In this document: one piece after another, positions 16,894 through 27,570 of the stretch
Layout of the letters: every line of letters begins with the position of its first letter
Position numbering within the stretch: the stretch's first letter is position 1
Source of the DNA: JAITVB01 sp031553805
Lineage (GTDB): Bacteria > Bacteroidota > Bacteroidia > Bacteroidales > Rikenellaceae
Reading direction: 5' to 3'
Length of the DNA: 64,000 nucleotides
Assembly (NCBI GenBank): GCA_031553805.1
Contig: JAVBLC010000011.1
Coordinates: forward strand, 24,986-88,985
Made by a program: the position numbers and the translations under genes
Notes under the pieces: model-generated
What the model was told of the DNA's origin: nothing
The model's database searches: none
Seen by the model: only the letters and a program-made list of their open reading frames with translations

Positions 16894-18360
16894 ATGAAAA
16901 AAAGCGTAATTGCCCTGCTGTTGGCCGGCTCGATGATCGCGGGCGGCGCAACGGCGTTTATCGTGCAGAAAGCCACCTCGCACGGAGGATTTATGATCGT
17001 CGACAACCCGGATAAGGTGCCGGCTCATTTCACCAATTACCAGAAAGAAGAATACCCCGACCTGACCTATGCCGCCGAAAACGCGGTGCAGGCCGTGGTG
17101 AGCATCGAGAAGACCGAATCGGTACGCAGCCGCTCTTCACAGGGCTACAACCCGTTTTACGAATTCTTCGGCATTCCGCAGGAACAATATGAACAGCAGC
17201 AACCGCAGTACCGCCAGCAACGTTCGGGCGGCTCGGGGGTACTGATCACCGCCGACGGCTATATCGTGTCGAACAACCACGTGGTCGAGAACGCTTCGGA
17301 CCTGAAAGTGACTCTCTATGACGGCCGCACGTTCCACGCCAAGGTGATCGGCACCGACCCGACGACCGACGTGGCGCTGATCAAGATCGAGGGCACGGGC
17401 TTCCCGTTCCTCGCTTTCGGCGACTCGAATGCCTTACGGCTGGGCGAATGGGTGTTGGCCATCGGGACGCCCTATGAACTCCGCTCGACCGTGACGGCCG
17501 GGATCGTGAGCGCCAAAGGACGCAGCCTGAACGTCATCCCGAGCCAGTTCAGCATCGAATCGTTCATCCAGACCGACGCGGCCGTCAACCCCGGCAACAG
17601 CGGCGGTGCCCTGGTCAACACCAAGGGCGAACTGGTGGGGATCAACACGCTGATCCAGTCGCCGACGGGAAGTTACACGGGCTATTCGTTCGCCATCCCC
17701 TCGTCGATCGTCAAGAAAGTGGTGACCGACCTGCAGGAATACGGTGTGGTGCAACGTGCGATGCTCGGTGTGAGCCTCCAGGAGATCAACGACGACTTCA
17801 TCGAACAACGCGGCGCCGAAACCGGCATCAAGGAACGCGGCGGCGTCTACGTAGCCACCGTCGATCCCGACGGGGCAGCCAACGCGGCAGGCATCAAGGT
17901 CGGCGACGTCATCGTTTCGATCGACGGCACGAAAACCGACACCCCGACACAGGTGATCGAGATCATCGGAAGCAAGCGCCCCAATGAAAAAGTTTCTGTT
18001 TCCGTAAAAAGAGGAAACGAAACGAAACAATTTGAGGTGGTTTTACGTAATAAGTCAGGAAAGGCGGAGCTGGTCAAGAAAGAAGACATCGACGTGACAG
18101 CCGCTTTGGGGGGGGTATTCCAGGAAATCAGCGATAAAACGAAGAAGGACCTGAAGATCGACAACGGGATTCAGGTGGTGCGTGTGACCGAGGGCGGCAT
18201 CCTGGCCAAAGCGAGGGTGAAGCCGGGTTATATTATTACAGCTATCAACGAGAAATCGGTGCGGACGGTAAGCGACCTGGCCAAATTTACCACACAGGTC
18301 GAGTTGATCGAAGGGGTTTATCCCGACGGACGCATCGTGAGCTACTCGCTCAGTCGGTAA
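16894..18360 (+). CDS. Do/HtrA family serine protease with two PDZ domains
   Basis: This 488-residue periplasmic quality-control protease has an N-terminal signal or anchor (MKKSVIALLLAGSMIAGG). The trypsin-like domain carries the catalytic triad His129 (SNNHVVE), Asp159 (TTDVALIKI) and Ser236 (NPGNSGGALV). PDZ1 covers about 285-385 and PDZ2 about 410-488. A Gln/Tyr-rich LA-loop insert (QEQYEQQQPQYRQQR, about 96-110) replaces the usual Q-linker. rpoD follows after 36 bp on the same strand, so the two may be co-transcribed. Confidence 0.94.
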   Translation: MKKSVIALLLAGSMIAGGATAFIVQKATSHGGFMIVDNPDKVPAHFTNYQKEEYPDLTYAAENAVQAVVSIEKTESVRSRSSQGYNPFYEFFGIPQEQYEQQQPQYRQQRSGGSGVLITADGYIVSNNHVVENASDLKVTLYDGRTFHAKVIGTDPTTDVALIKIEGTGFPFLAFGDSNALRLGEWVLAIGTPYELRSTVTAGIVSAKGRSLNVIPSQFSIESFIQTDAAVNPGNSGGALVNTKGELVGINTLIQSPTGSYTGYSFAIPSSIVKKVVTDLQEYGVVQRAMLGVSLQEINDDFIEQRGAETGIKERGGVYVATVDPDGAANAAGIKVGDVIVSIDGTKTDTPTQVIEIIGSKRPNEKVSVSVKRGNETKQFEVVLRNKSGKAELVKKEDIDVTAALGGVFQEISDKTKKDLKIDNGIQVVRVTEGGILAKARVKPGYIITAINEKSVRTVSDLAKFTTQVELIEGVYPDGRIVSYSLSR

Positions 18361-18396
18361 ACCGCCTGCAAAAGAGGAACGACATAACACAAAAAT

Positions 18397-19257
18397 ATGA
18401 GACAGTTAAAGATTACCAAGTCCATTACCAACCGCGAGAGCGCGTCGCTGGACAAATACTTGCAGGAAATTGGTAAAGAGGACCTGATCACGGTAGAGGA
18501 AGAGGTGGAACTCGCCCAACGCATCAAGAAGGGCGACCAGGATGCGCTCGAGAAATTGACCCGGGCCAACCTGCGGTTTGTGGTGTCTGTGGCCAAACAA
18601 TATCAGAATCAGGGGCTCAGTCTGCCTGACCTGATCAACGAAGGTAATCTGGGTCTGATCAAGGCCGCCGAAAAATTCGACGAAACCCGCGGGTTCAAGT
18701 TTATCTCCTATGCCGTTTGGTGGATTCGCCAGTCGATCCTGCAAGCCCTGGCCGAGCAGTCGCGCATCGTGCGCCTGCCATTGAACCAGGTAGGCTCGCT
18801 GAACAAGATCAACAAGGCTTTCGCCCGTTTCGAACAGGAACACGAACGCACCCCCTCGCCCGAGGAACTGGCGATCGAGCTCGACCTGCCGAAGGAAAAA
18901 GTGGCCGATACGCTGCGCGTGTCGGGCCGCCATGTGTCGGTCGACGCCCCGTTTGCCGACGGTGAGGACAACAGCCTGCTCGACGTGCTGGTCAACGCCG
19001 ACTCGCCCAACGCCGACCGCGGCCTGATCAACGAGTCGCTCTCGACCGAGGTTGACCGCGCCCTTTCGACGCTGACCGACCGCGAACGCGACATCATCCG
19101 CTACTTCTTCGGCATCGGTTGCTCGGAAATGACGCTCGAAGAGATCGGCGAAAAGTTCGGCCTGACGCGCGAACGCGTACGCCAGATCAAGGAGAAGGCC
19201 ATTCGCCGCCTCCGCCACAGCACCCGCAGCAAACTGCTGAAGTCGTATCTGGGGTAA
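18397..19257 (+). CDS. rpoD: Primary RNA polymerase sigma factor (short Bacteroidetes form)
   Basis: The 286-residue sigma factor has a short region 1.2 (SLDKYLQEIGKEDLITVEEE), region 2 with the core-binding and -10 recognition helix (GLIKAAEKFDETRGFKF, AVWWIRQSI), region 3 (TPSPEELAIEL) and region 4 helix-turn-helix (TLEEIGEKFGLTRERVRQI). It lacks the long region 1.1 and the non-conserved insert of E. coli RpoD. Bacteroidetes primary sigmas have this size and recognise TTTG/TAnnTTTG promoters, which occur in this window. Confidence 0.95.
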   Translation: MRQLKITKSITNRESASLDKYLQEIGKEDLITVEEEVELAQRIKKGDQDALEKLTRANLRFVVSVAKQYQNQGLSLPDLINEGNLGLIKAAEKFDETRGFKFISYAVWWIRQSILQALAEQSRIVRLPLNQVGSLNKINKAFARFEQEHERTPSPEELAIELDLPKEKVADTLRVSGRHVSVDAPFADGEDNSLLDVLVNADSPNADRGLINESLSTEVDRALSTLTDRERDIIRYFFGIGCSEMTLEEIGEKFGLTRERVRQIKEKAIRRLRHSTRSKLLKSYLG

Positions 19258-19316
19258 AACGGCCGCTGCTGCACTTGGCAGATTGACTGAACACCGGCCC
19301 CGGAGAGGCAAATTAA

Positions 19317-19355
19317 AGAGAGCCGCAATGCTAACCCATTGCGGCTCTCTTTTTT
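19317..19355. terminator. Bidirectional terminator between rpoD and trkH
   Basis: A perfect 14-bp stem, AGAGAGCCGCAATG with CATTGCGGCTCTCT, has a 6-nt loop and a T run on the plus strand. It terminates rpoD. The convergent trkH ends 13 bp away. Confidence 0.9.
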
Positions 19356-19367
19356 GTTGAAGAAAAA

Positions 19368-20717
19368 TCACACCGCCAGATCACTTTCCCGGCATTGTCG
19401 TTCGCGAATGGCAATGTGCAGGAAGATACTGCCGAAAGTAACGATGCCCACACGGCCGATCAGCATCAGCACGATGATTGTGAGCTTGCCGGGAAGTGTC
19501 AGATCGGGTGTTATTCCGCGGCTCAACCCCACGGTGCTGATCGCCGAAATCGCCTCGAAGAAAAGTTCGGTCAACGTGTGATTTTCGAAAAAACTCAAGG
19601 CAAAAGTACCGAAGAACATCATAACGACATAAAGCACAAAGGTCATCAAGGCCGCATTGACGCGATGCCAGGGGATGATGTTCCCCGACAGGCTCACTGC
19701 CTGGCGGCCGGCGACACGACTGACCAAGTAAGCATAAATGGCGGACAGGGTGGTCGACTTCAATCCGCCGCCCGTACCGGAGGGTGACGCGCCGACCATC
19801 ATGAGCAACAGCAAGGTCATCACCGAAGGGATGGCGAACGTCCCGATGGGAACACTGTTGAAACCGACGGTCGTCATGGCCGACATCGCCTGGAACGAAG
19901 CGACCAGGAAGCGGTTGCCGGGAGCGTAGTCGGCAATCGTCGGCTCGGCCAGGTAGATCGTTGCCGTTCCGAATACGGCCAACACGAGGGTCGTGATAAG
20001 GATCACCCGGGAAGTAAAAGTGATCCGGTGGTCGCGTCGGCGCACTTTCTTCCAAACGTCGAGGGCCACGATGAAACCGACCGCCCCCATATAGCATAGC
20101 GCCGAGATGACGATATTGACCCCCGCATCGAACTTGAAGCCCTCGAGTCCATTGGAGAAAAGGCTGAAGCCGGCGGTCGAAAACGACGACACGCTGTGGA
20201 ACACCGCGTTCCATACCGGATCGTCGACCCCCGCCCTGGCAAAAAGAACGGATAAAGCAATAGCCCCCAGCAACTCGCATACGCACGAAAAGACGATAGA
20301 CGTGCGGATCAACTCGGCCAGCGAAAAATTTGCCGGGCGCATCAGGGTGACGTTGAGCAGGTTCTTACCGTCGGGATGAATGTGATGGAACGAGGCCAGC
20401 AGGATATACGAACTCAAGGTCATAAAACCGATGCCGCCTATCTGTATGAGCGACAGCAGCACCGCCTGTCCGAACCACGTGTAACTCTCGCCCACGATAT
20501 TGGTCGAAAGGCCCGTAGTAGAAAGCGCCGAAGTGGCGTTAAACAAATTGTCGACAAAACCGACCCTTTCAAAGGTCGCAAAAGGCAGGCAGAGCAGCAG
20601 CGTCCCGGCCAGCGTGTAAAAGACATACCCGAGGAGTATCTTGAATTCGGCGCGCTTGGCCCCTGTGCCGGAAAGCAATATCCTTAAAAAAGATAGTTTT
20701 TTGATCCTCTCTCTCAT
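19368..20717 (-). CDS. TrkH/KtrB-type potassium uptake channel subunit
   Basis: This 449-residue membrane protein has four repeated M1-P-M2 units whose filter loops can be read in order: SALSTTGLST, SSFSTAGFSLFS, SAMTTVGFNSVP and SAISTVGLSRG. These Gly-containing loops form the K+ filter of the TrkH/KtrB superfamily; length matches KtrB. I chose the ATG at 20717 (MRERIKKLS), just before the first hydrophobic helix. A possible earlier ATG at 20753 exists. No TrkA/KtrA regulatory partner is adjacent. Confidence 0.88.
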   Translation of the reverse strand: MRERIKKLSFLRILLSGTGAKRAEFKILLGYVFYTLAGTLLLCLPFATFERVGFVDNLFNATSALSTTGLSTNIVGESYTWFGQAVLLSLIQIGGIGFMTLSSYILLASFHHIHPDGKNLLNVTLMRPANFSLAELIRTSIVFSCVCELLGAIALSVLFARAGVDDPVWNAVFHSVSSFSTAGFSLFSNGLEGFKFDAGVNIVISALCYMGAVGFIVALDVWKKVRRRDHRITFTSRVILITTLVLAVFGTATIYLAEPTIADYAPGNRFLVASFQAMSAMTTVGFNSVPIGTFAIPSVMTLLLLMMVGASPSGTGGGLKSTTLSAIYAYLVSRVAGRQAVSLSGNIIPWHRVNAALMTFVLYVVMMFFGTFALSFFENHTLTELFFEAISAISTVGLSRGITPDLTLPGKLTIIVLMLIGRVGIVTFGSIFLHIAIRERQCRESDLAV

Positions 20718-20914
20718 CTCATAATTCTCCAGATCGCCTCGCGAAGGTAACATAAAAGCCGATCCGTTATTCTCCCCGAAATGGAAAAATGAATGTTTCT
20801 GATCATTTTTTGTTTCTGTCCAGAAACGAAAGAGAACCGCCCAGCGCCCCGAAGTCGAACCGGAATAAAGCACTGTATATTAAACTAATACAGTCTGTCT
20901 GCCCGGAATAATTT

Positions 20915-20945
20915 TTTGAATCTTGCCCCCGAATTTTTATTTTTG
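20915..20945 (+). promoter_or_regulatory. Promoter for the OmpA-family gene
   Basis: TTTG at 20915-20918 and the -7 element TATTTTTG at 20938-20945 are separated by 19 bp (TTG to TA), a full consensus match. It would start a transcript near 20951, giving an unusually long leader of about 370 nt to the ATG at 21321. Confidence 0.6.
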
Positions 20946-21320
20946 TAGAACTTTCGGCTGTTGCGGAATCTCACTTTTGCATAAACTTTGTAGACCAAGA
21001 TGAAAGGAGAGGTACCTAATAGTTGTAAAGAACGCATATTTTTATTGAATTTTGCAGAAAATCTGTGATTCTCAAGAAAAATAACTAAATTTACAGCGTA
21101 TTCGGGGGATTGTTCTTGGCACGCATTTACACTCTCCTCCCAAATAAAAAACACATTATTCCCAAAGAATCGAAGCTTAATGCTTCCATTCTGAAAGAAT
21201 GGCAAGAGAATTGAGGGGAATAACGGGAAAACGCGTTTGCCCCCCCATTTTCGTATTGAACGCGGATTGACGACAGCGAAACTCGAATTTTTCACATAAT
21301 TAATTTAACTTTTTCTACTT
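20946..21320 (+). other. Long untranslated leader or intergenic region before the OmpA-family gene
   Basis: This 375-bp stretch is AT-rich and much lower in GC than its neighbours. I could not support a coding region. A minus-strand open frame of 136 codons is possible but has no recognisable protein pattern. A GGAGAGG sequence near 21007 and an ACTCTCCTCCC sequence near 21130 are complementary and could fold the leader. It may hold a regulatory RNA structure or an sRNA. Confidence 0.35.
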
Positions 21321-22628
21321 ATGAAAACAATTAAACTCGCAATTGCTACGATCGTTACCCTGGGTATGATGGGCACCGCTTCCGCACAATCGGATCTGCA
21401 ACAGATCAAGAAGCAGATGAGTCAGGACTATTCGCACTGGTACATCGGCGCTGAATTCGGTGTACCGTTCATGTTCGGCGACATGAACTCTATGTCGAAG
21501 GACAAAACTTACTGGGGCCCGCAGTACGGCGCTTTCGTAGGTTATCAGGTTACCCGCGGATGGGGCCTCGAACTGGGCTTCAACATGGGCGAAAACAAAC
21601 TGGGTGCCCCGGGTTACGCTATGCACAACTACCTGGGCGTTGACGGTAACACCTACTACGGTACCGCTCCGACCGGCATGACTTCGTACCTCTATCAGGA
21701 TGCTTACTCGAAGACCAAATTCACCAGCATCGGCCTGCACTCGCCGTTCAACATGAACGCGCTGTTCGGCTACAAGAAGGGCAATCAGTTCCTGACCGTC
21801 CTCTTCGGCCCGGCTATCTACATGCAGCAGTACAAAGCGTCGCTCTACACGATGGCTAACGACACCAAAATCTCTGACGGCACCAGCGACGACAGCTGGA
21901 GCTTCGGTGCAGGTGCTGACCTGGGTCTGCGTTTCAACCTGGCCAAAGGCTTTGACATGCAGCTCAAATCGAGCCTGAACTGGATCGACAACACCAACTT
22001 CGAAGGTATCGCTACCAACGACAACGAAAAAACCAACTTCCTGTGGAGCAACACCATCTCCGCTATCTGGAAGATCGGCAAGAACAAGCCGGGCAACATC
22101 CTCTACTCTCCTTCGGCCAAGACCGTTCGCAACGTCCTCGCTGCTGAAGCCCTGGTTGACGAAGCCCGCCTGCTGGCCGCCGAACAGGCACTGCGCGACG
22201 CTCAGCAAATGGCTGCCGATGCTCAGGCCCGTGCCAACGCTGAAATCGCCCGTATGCGCGAACAGATGGCCAACCAGAAGCCGACCGTCGTGAAGGAAAC
22301 TGAAGTTCTCCAGATCCCGAACATCCACTTCGCCGTGGGTAGCGCAAAGGTTGACACCAAGCTCTACACGAACGAACTGGCCAAGATCGTTTCGACCTTG
22401 AAGAACAGCAACGATTCGTTTGTGGTAACCGGCTATTGCGACCGCACCGGCAGCACCGCCCTCAACCAGAAACTGTCGAAAGACCGTGCTCAGGCTGTAG
22501 TTGATTACCTGGTAGGCCAGGGCATCTCGGCCAGCCGCCTGACCGCTGTTGGCGGTGGCGTTGACTCGGTGACCTCGGGCGCAAACCAGGTTTCGATCCT
22601 GGCCCGCCGCGTGGAAGTAACCAAATAA
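21321..22628 (+). CDS. OmpA family outer-membrane protein
   Basis: This 435-residue protein has a signal peptide (MKTIKLAIATIVTLGMMGTASA), an N-terminal beta-barrel domain with Gly/aromatic-rich strands (WYIGAEFGVPFMFGD, GAGADLGLRFNLAKGF), an Ala/Glu-rich coiled linker (about 270-320) and a C-terminal OmpA peptidoglycan-binding domain (VVTGYCDRTGS, NQKLSKDRAQAVVDYL). Codon use is strongly biased, typical of a very highly expressed gene. It probably anchors the outer membrane to peptidoglycan and is transcribed alone from a strong promoter. Confidence 0.93.
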   Translation: MKTIKLAIATIVTLGMMGTASAQSDLQQIKKQMSQDYSHWYIGAEFGVPFMFGDMNSMSKDKTYWGPQYGAFVGYQVTRGWGLELGFNMGENKLGAPGYAMHNYLGVDGNTYYGTAPTGMTSYLYQDAYSKTKFTSIGLHSPFNMNALFGYKKGNQFLTVLFGPAIYMQQYKASLYTMANDTKISDGTSDDSWSFGAGADLGLRFNLAKGFDMQLKSSLNWIDNTNFEGIATNDNEKTNFLWSNTISAIWKIGKNKPGNILYSPSAKTVRNVLAAEALVDEARLLAAEQALRDAQQMAADAQARANAEIARMREQMANQKPTVVKETEVLQIPNIHFAVGSAKVDTKLYTNELAKIVSTLKNSNDSFVVTGYCDRTGSTALNQKLSKDRAQAVVDYLVGQGISASRLTAVGGGVDSVTSGANQVSILARRVEVTK

Positions 22629-22648
22629 TTTGGTCCGCCAATCACAAA

Positions 22649-22683
22649 AGAGAGGCTGCCCGTCGGGGCAGCCTCTCTTTTTG
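22649..22683 (+). terminator. Terminator after the OmpA-family gene
   Basis: AGAGAGGCTGCCC pairs with GGGCAGCCTCTCT around a 3-nt loop, and a T run follows on the plus strand, 20 bp past the stop codon. Confidence 0.92.
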
Positions 22684-22715
22684 CATAGATATTTCCAATT
22701 TGGTTTTATGCTGTT

Positions 22716-22914
22716 CAACTTTTTTTCTTGATAAAAAACGTTGCAAAAAAATCAAGCGCTTTATCCGATTGGCTAAAAAATGGGAAAGCAAGCTACTACG
22801 TCCACAACTCGCCCTCCTGGCTCAAACGGTGGACTTCGCAACGCTTGCTTTCCCATTTTTCTTTACGCCAATCGGCTATATGCGCATTGCAGGGCTTTGC
22901 CCTGCGCCTATCGG
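22716..22914. repeat. Family C composite palindromic element, copy 1
   Basis: The element starts with a small hairpin, CAACTTTTTTTCTTGATAA then AAAACGTTG. A long nested stem follows: CCGATTGGC (22765-22773) with GCCAATCGG (22867-22875), a perfect 18-bp inner stem (22776-22793 with 22843-22860), then GTCCAC with GTGGAC. It ends with a GCAGGGC-TTT-GCCCTGC hairpin and GCCTATCGG. The same modules in the same order, with different arm sequences, occur at 34.33-34.53 kb. No gene lies in 22629-23003. Confidence 0.85.
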
Positions 22915-23003
22915 CCCTCCGCAAATAGACATAAAGGCCTCCTTATCGTTTCTTCGCGGCCCGGAGTGTAAAAAATCCGGAAAAATATGTAGCTTTGTTG
23001 ATC

Positions 23004-23456
23004 ATGCGCATCTTGATCCAACGGGTATCCCAGGCGTCGGTCGCCATCGGCGGACGCACGACAGGGGCTATCGGCCGAGGCTTACTCGTGCTGGTGGGCG
23101 TCGAGGATGCCGACACGATGGAAGACGTCGAGTGGCTGAGCCAGAAACTGATCAAGTTGCGCATCTTTGACGACGCCCACGGGGTGATGAACCTCGACGT
23201 GCGCGAGGTCGGGGGCGAGGTGCTGGTAGTGAGCCAGTTTACTCTCCACGCCCAGACGCGCAAGGGCAACCGCCCGTCGTATATCCGCGCCGCGCGGCCC
23301 GAACATGCCGTTCCGCTTTACGAAGCGTTTGTGGCTGCCGTGGGCCGGGAGTTAGGAAGACCCGTGCCGACGGGCGAGTTCGGCGCGATGATGGAGGTGG
23401 CACTGGTCAACGACGGCCCGGTCACCATTTGGATCGATTCGAAAAACAAAGAATGA
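23004..23456 (+). CDS. dtd: D-aminoacyl-tRNA deacylase
   Basis: The 150-residue Dtd enzyme removes D-amino acids (and glycine) mischarged on tRNA. It carries the family marks SQFTLHA (near 78-84) and the C-terminal NDGPVTIWIDS with the Gly-cisPro-type motif. I chose the ATG at 23004 (MRILIQRVSQASV) over an upstream TTG at 22995, since the family starts with MR-hydrophobic-QRV. A TAGCTTTG element at 22990-22997 lies so close that the mRNA could be nearly leaderless. mazG-like follows one base after the stop. Confidence 0.94.
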   Translation: MRILIQRVSQASVAIGGRTTGAIGRGLLVLVGVEDADTMEDVEWLSQKLIKLRIFDDAHGVMNLDVREVGGEVLVVSQFTLHAQTRKGNRPSYIRAARPEHAVPLYEAFVAAVGRELGRPVPTGEFGAMMEVALVNDGPVTIWIDSKNKE

Positions 23457-23457
23457 T

Positions 23458-23787
23458 ATGACGATCAAAGAGGCACAGGAACTGGTCGACGCGTGGATCG
23501 CAAAACATGGCGTGCGCTACTTCAACGAACTGACCAACATGACGATCCTGATCGAGGAGGTGGGCGAACTGGCCCGCGTGATGTCGCGCACCTACGGCGA
23601 ACAGTCGCTCAAGGAGAGCGACCGGGGCCACGAGTTGGCCGACGAAATCGCCGACGTGATGTGGGTACTGATCTGCATCGCCAACCAGACGGGGGTCGAC
23701 CTGACCCAGGCGCTGGTGGCTAATCTCGAAAAAAAGAACGAGCGCGACCGCGAACGTCACCTGCAGAACAAAAAACTCAAAAAATAG
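23458..23787 (+). CDS. MazG-like nucleotide pyrophosphohydrolase
   Basis: This 109-residue all-alpha NTP pyrophosphatase family protein has the EEVGELARVMSR motif (metal-binding Glu residues) and the downstream ELADEIADVMWVL helix that completes the ExxE...ExxD site. It probably hydrolyses non-canonical nucleoside triphosphates or dCTP; the substrate is not evident. It is tightly packed between dtd and ispG and likely part of one transcript. Confidence 0.9.
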   Translation: MTIKEAQELVDAWIAKHGVRYFNELTNMTILIEEVGELARVMSRTYGEQSLKESDRGHELADEIADVMWVLICIANQTGVDLTQALVANLEKKNERDRERHLQNKKLKK

Positions 23788-23826
23788 GCGCGGCAGCTTT
23801 CCGCCGCCTACCGAACGACCGATCCG

Positions 23827-25560
<1,734 letters not shown>

Positions 25561-25606
25561 GATTTGTAGATAAGGAAAACGCTGGTCGTAAGGGGGATAT
25601 GCCGTT

Positions 25607-26242
25607 TTACCTCCGGATGCGGCGTTGTTTGATGAGGTGGGTCTTGGACTCGGTGCCGGTGAGCAGGCGCTTGATGTTCTTGCGGTGGGTGAAGATGAGC
25701 AGCAGAGCCACCACACAGCTGAAAATGATCAGCGCCGGCGACTGTTCTTGGAAAACGAAGACGATATAAATCGGAAACATCACCCCGGCCGTGATCGAAG
25801 CCAGCGAAACATATTTCGTAAAAACAAGCACCACAAGGAACGTAATCAGGCAAAGGATAACGGCCGCCGGATGGACGGCAAGCACCGCCCCGGCCAAAGT
25901 AGCCACGCCTTTGCCACCGCGAAAATTAGCGAAAATCGGAAAGATGTGCCCGAGGACGGCAGCAGCGATCAGCCCGATCTTGAACGTGAACATCGGGTCG
26001 CTGCCCTGGTAGAAACTCGAAAAGTGGGCCAGCGAAACGGCGACGAAGCCCTTGGCAAAATCAATGGCGAAGACCGGCAGCGCGGCACGTTTGCCCAGTA
26101 CGCGCAGGGTGTTGGTGGCGCCGGCGTTCTTGCTGCCGTATTCCCGGATGTCGATGCCGTAGTAGCGTTTCCCGATCCACACTGCGCTGGGAATCGACCC
26201 CAGCAGGTAGGCAATGATAACCAGGAATATATTTTGTATCAT
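25607..26242 (-). CDS. plsY: Glycerol-3-phosphate acyltransferase PlsY
   Basis: The 211-residue polytopic membrane enzyme transfers acyl from acyl-phosphate to glycerol-3-phosphate in the first step of phospholipid synthesis. It shows the motifs AYLLGSIPSAVWIGK, SKNAGATNTLRVLG, and FRGGKGVATLAGA (glycerol-3-P site). Its helices alternate as in the family, although the C-terminus is about 15 residues longer and basic. It converges on ispG with a 46-bp gap and no clear terminator. Confidence 0.95.
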   Translation of the reverse strand: MIQNIFLVIIAYLLGSIPSAVWIGKRYYGIDIREYGSKNAGATNTLRVLGKRAALPVFAIDFAKGFVAVSLAHFSSFYQGSDPMFTFKIGLIAAAVLGHIFPIFANFRGGKGVATLAGAVLAVHPAAVILCLITFLVVLVFTKYVSLASITAGVMFPIYIVFVFQEQSPALIIFSCVVALLLIFTHRKNIKRLLTGTESKTHLIKQRRIRR

Positions 26243-26365
26243 ACGTGTTCTGTGTACTGAAATTTATGCGAAAGTACGCTTTTTCCATGAAGTTTTTTCG
26301 GTGAGCACACGTTTTCTCGCTTTTTAGTCCTATTTTTGCAATATACTTAACATATATCACGAAAA

Positions 26366-27283
26366 ATGAAGAATTTTTTACTATACGACCGTCTTTTCTC
26401 GCCGCGGTGGTTCAAAGCGTGGCTCTATATCGTCGTGGGGTGTTTCCTGCTGGCGGGGGCTTTCGTGCTGTTCATCACGCCTTATAAGATCGTGCCCGGC
26501 GGGGTCTACGGGCTGGGGATCGTGCTGCACTACCTTTTCCCGAAAATACAAGTGGGGACGTTCGGGCTGATGATGGATATCCCACTGTTGCTCATCGCCT
26601 TGCGGGCATTCGGAAGCAAGATTGGAGCACGCACCATCGTAGCCGCCATACTGACCCCGCTGATGATGAACGGCCTGACTTACCTCGTCGGCGAAAACCC
26701 GGCAACGATGCTCGGAGGCAAGATCAACCTGACCAACGACGTGCTGCTCTCCTGCCTCTTCGGCGGGGTGATCATGGGCATCGGACTCGGCCTGATCCTC
26801 AAGACACGCGCCACCTCGGGCGGAACCGACATCGTGTCGATGATCCTGTCGAAATATACCAAACTGCCGATGGCCCGGTGTATGCTGATCGTCGATTCGT
26901 CGATCGTGCTCGTCGCCCTCGGGGTGTTCGGCGACTGGCGCATACCGCTCTACTCGCTCGTGACGATCTACGTCTGCACCAAAGTCATCGACTGGGTGCT
27001 CGAAGGCGGCGGAAGCGACAAGCTGCTGTTCATCATCTCCGAAAAACACGCCCTGGTCAAAAAACTCATCCTTGAAGACCTGGGCCGCGGCGGAACATAC
27101 ATCAAAGCATCCGGTATGTACACCGAACACGAAAAAGACATGATCTTCGTAGTGGTCGCCCGCAACGAACTCTCAACCGTCCAGGACTACATCCACCGAA
27201 TAGACCCCCAAGCATTCATGGTCGTCGTCAACGCCCACAAAATCTACGGCGAAGGCTTCCGATCATTCCCGGAATTGCCGTAA
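26366..27283 (+). CDS. YitT family membrane protein (DUF161/DUF2179)
   Basis: The 305-residue protein has five or six N-terminal membrane helices (for example AWLYIVVGCFLLAGAFVLFI; GGVYGLGIVLHYLF; LSCLFGGVIMGIGLGLILK) and a cytosolic C-terminal DUF2179 domain (LILEDLGRGGTYIKASGMYT..., IDPQAFMVVVNAHKIYGEGF). The RATSGGTDIV motif is typical. Its role is unknown. A -7-like TATTTTTG is at 26331-26338. The end faces a family A repeat. Confidence 0.88.
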   Translation: MKNFLLYDRLFSPRWFKAWLYIVVGCFLLAGAFVLFITPYKIVPGGVYGLGIVLHYLFPKIQVGTFGLMMDIPLLLIALRAFGSKIGARTIVAAILTPLMMNGLTYLVGENPATMLGGKINLTNDVLLSCLFGGVIMGIGLGLILKTRATSGGTDIVSMILSKYTKLPMARCMLIVDSSIVLVALGVFGDWRIPLYSLVTIYVCTKVIDWVLEGGGSDKLLFIISEKHALVKKLILEDLGRGGTYIKASGMYTEHEKDMIFVVVARNELSTVQDYIHRIDPQAFMVVVNAHKIYGEGFRSFPELP

Positions 27284-27289
27284 CCGAGA

Positions 27290-27560
27290 AGGCATTCTCT
27301 GAGTGGCACTTTTTGTAAAAAGTGCCTCAAAAACTTTTTTTGGAAAGCTGCGCTTTCCTTGACTTACTTTACTCGGACTTACAAAAGGTTTTCAGAAAGA
27401 GGAAAGCCCTTTTTCCGTCGGCCGATCAGAATTTCGATCGCTGCCAAGGAAAAGGGCTTTCCTCTTTCTGAAAACCTTTACTAATACTAAGCACGGAAGT
27501 CAGGGGAAACGAAGTTTCCCAATAAAATTTTTAGTGCCGCTTTTTATAAAAAGCGGCAGT
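27290..27560. repeat. Family A palindromic element, two-ended copy with long hairpin
   Basis: This element fills the convergent gap between the YitT gene and rnr. The left core GGCAC-TTTTTGTAAAAA-GTGCC is at 27305-27326 and the right core GCCGC-TTTTTATAAAAA-GCGGC is at 27536-27557. Between them, arms at 27384 onward and up to 27479 pair over 30 bp (start AAAGGTTTTCAGAAAGAGG). The flank GGAAAGCTGCGCTTTCCTTG is shared with the 6.9-kb copy, while the hairpin arms are unrelated. Confidence 0.85.
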
Positions 27561-27570
27561 CGAAGCAGGC

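Noticed and set aside
20885..21295. 136-codon minus-strand frame upstream of the OmpA-family gene
   Set aside because: Codon use and composition are those of AT-rich non-coding DNA (many Lys, Asn, Phe), no start context was found, and it overlaps the strong ompA promoter.
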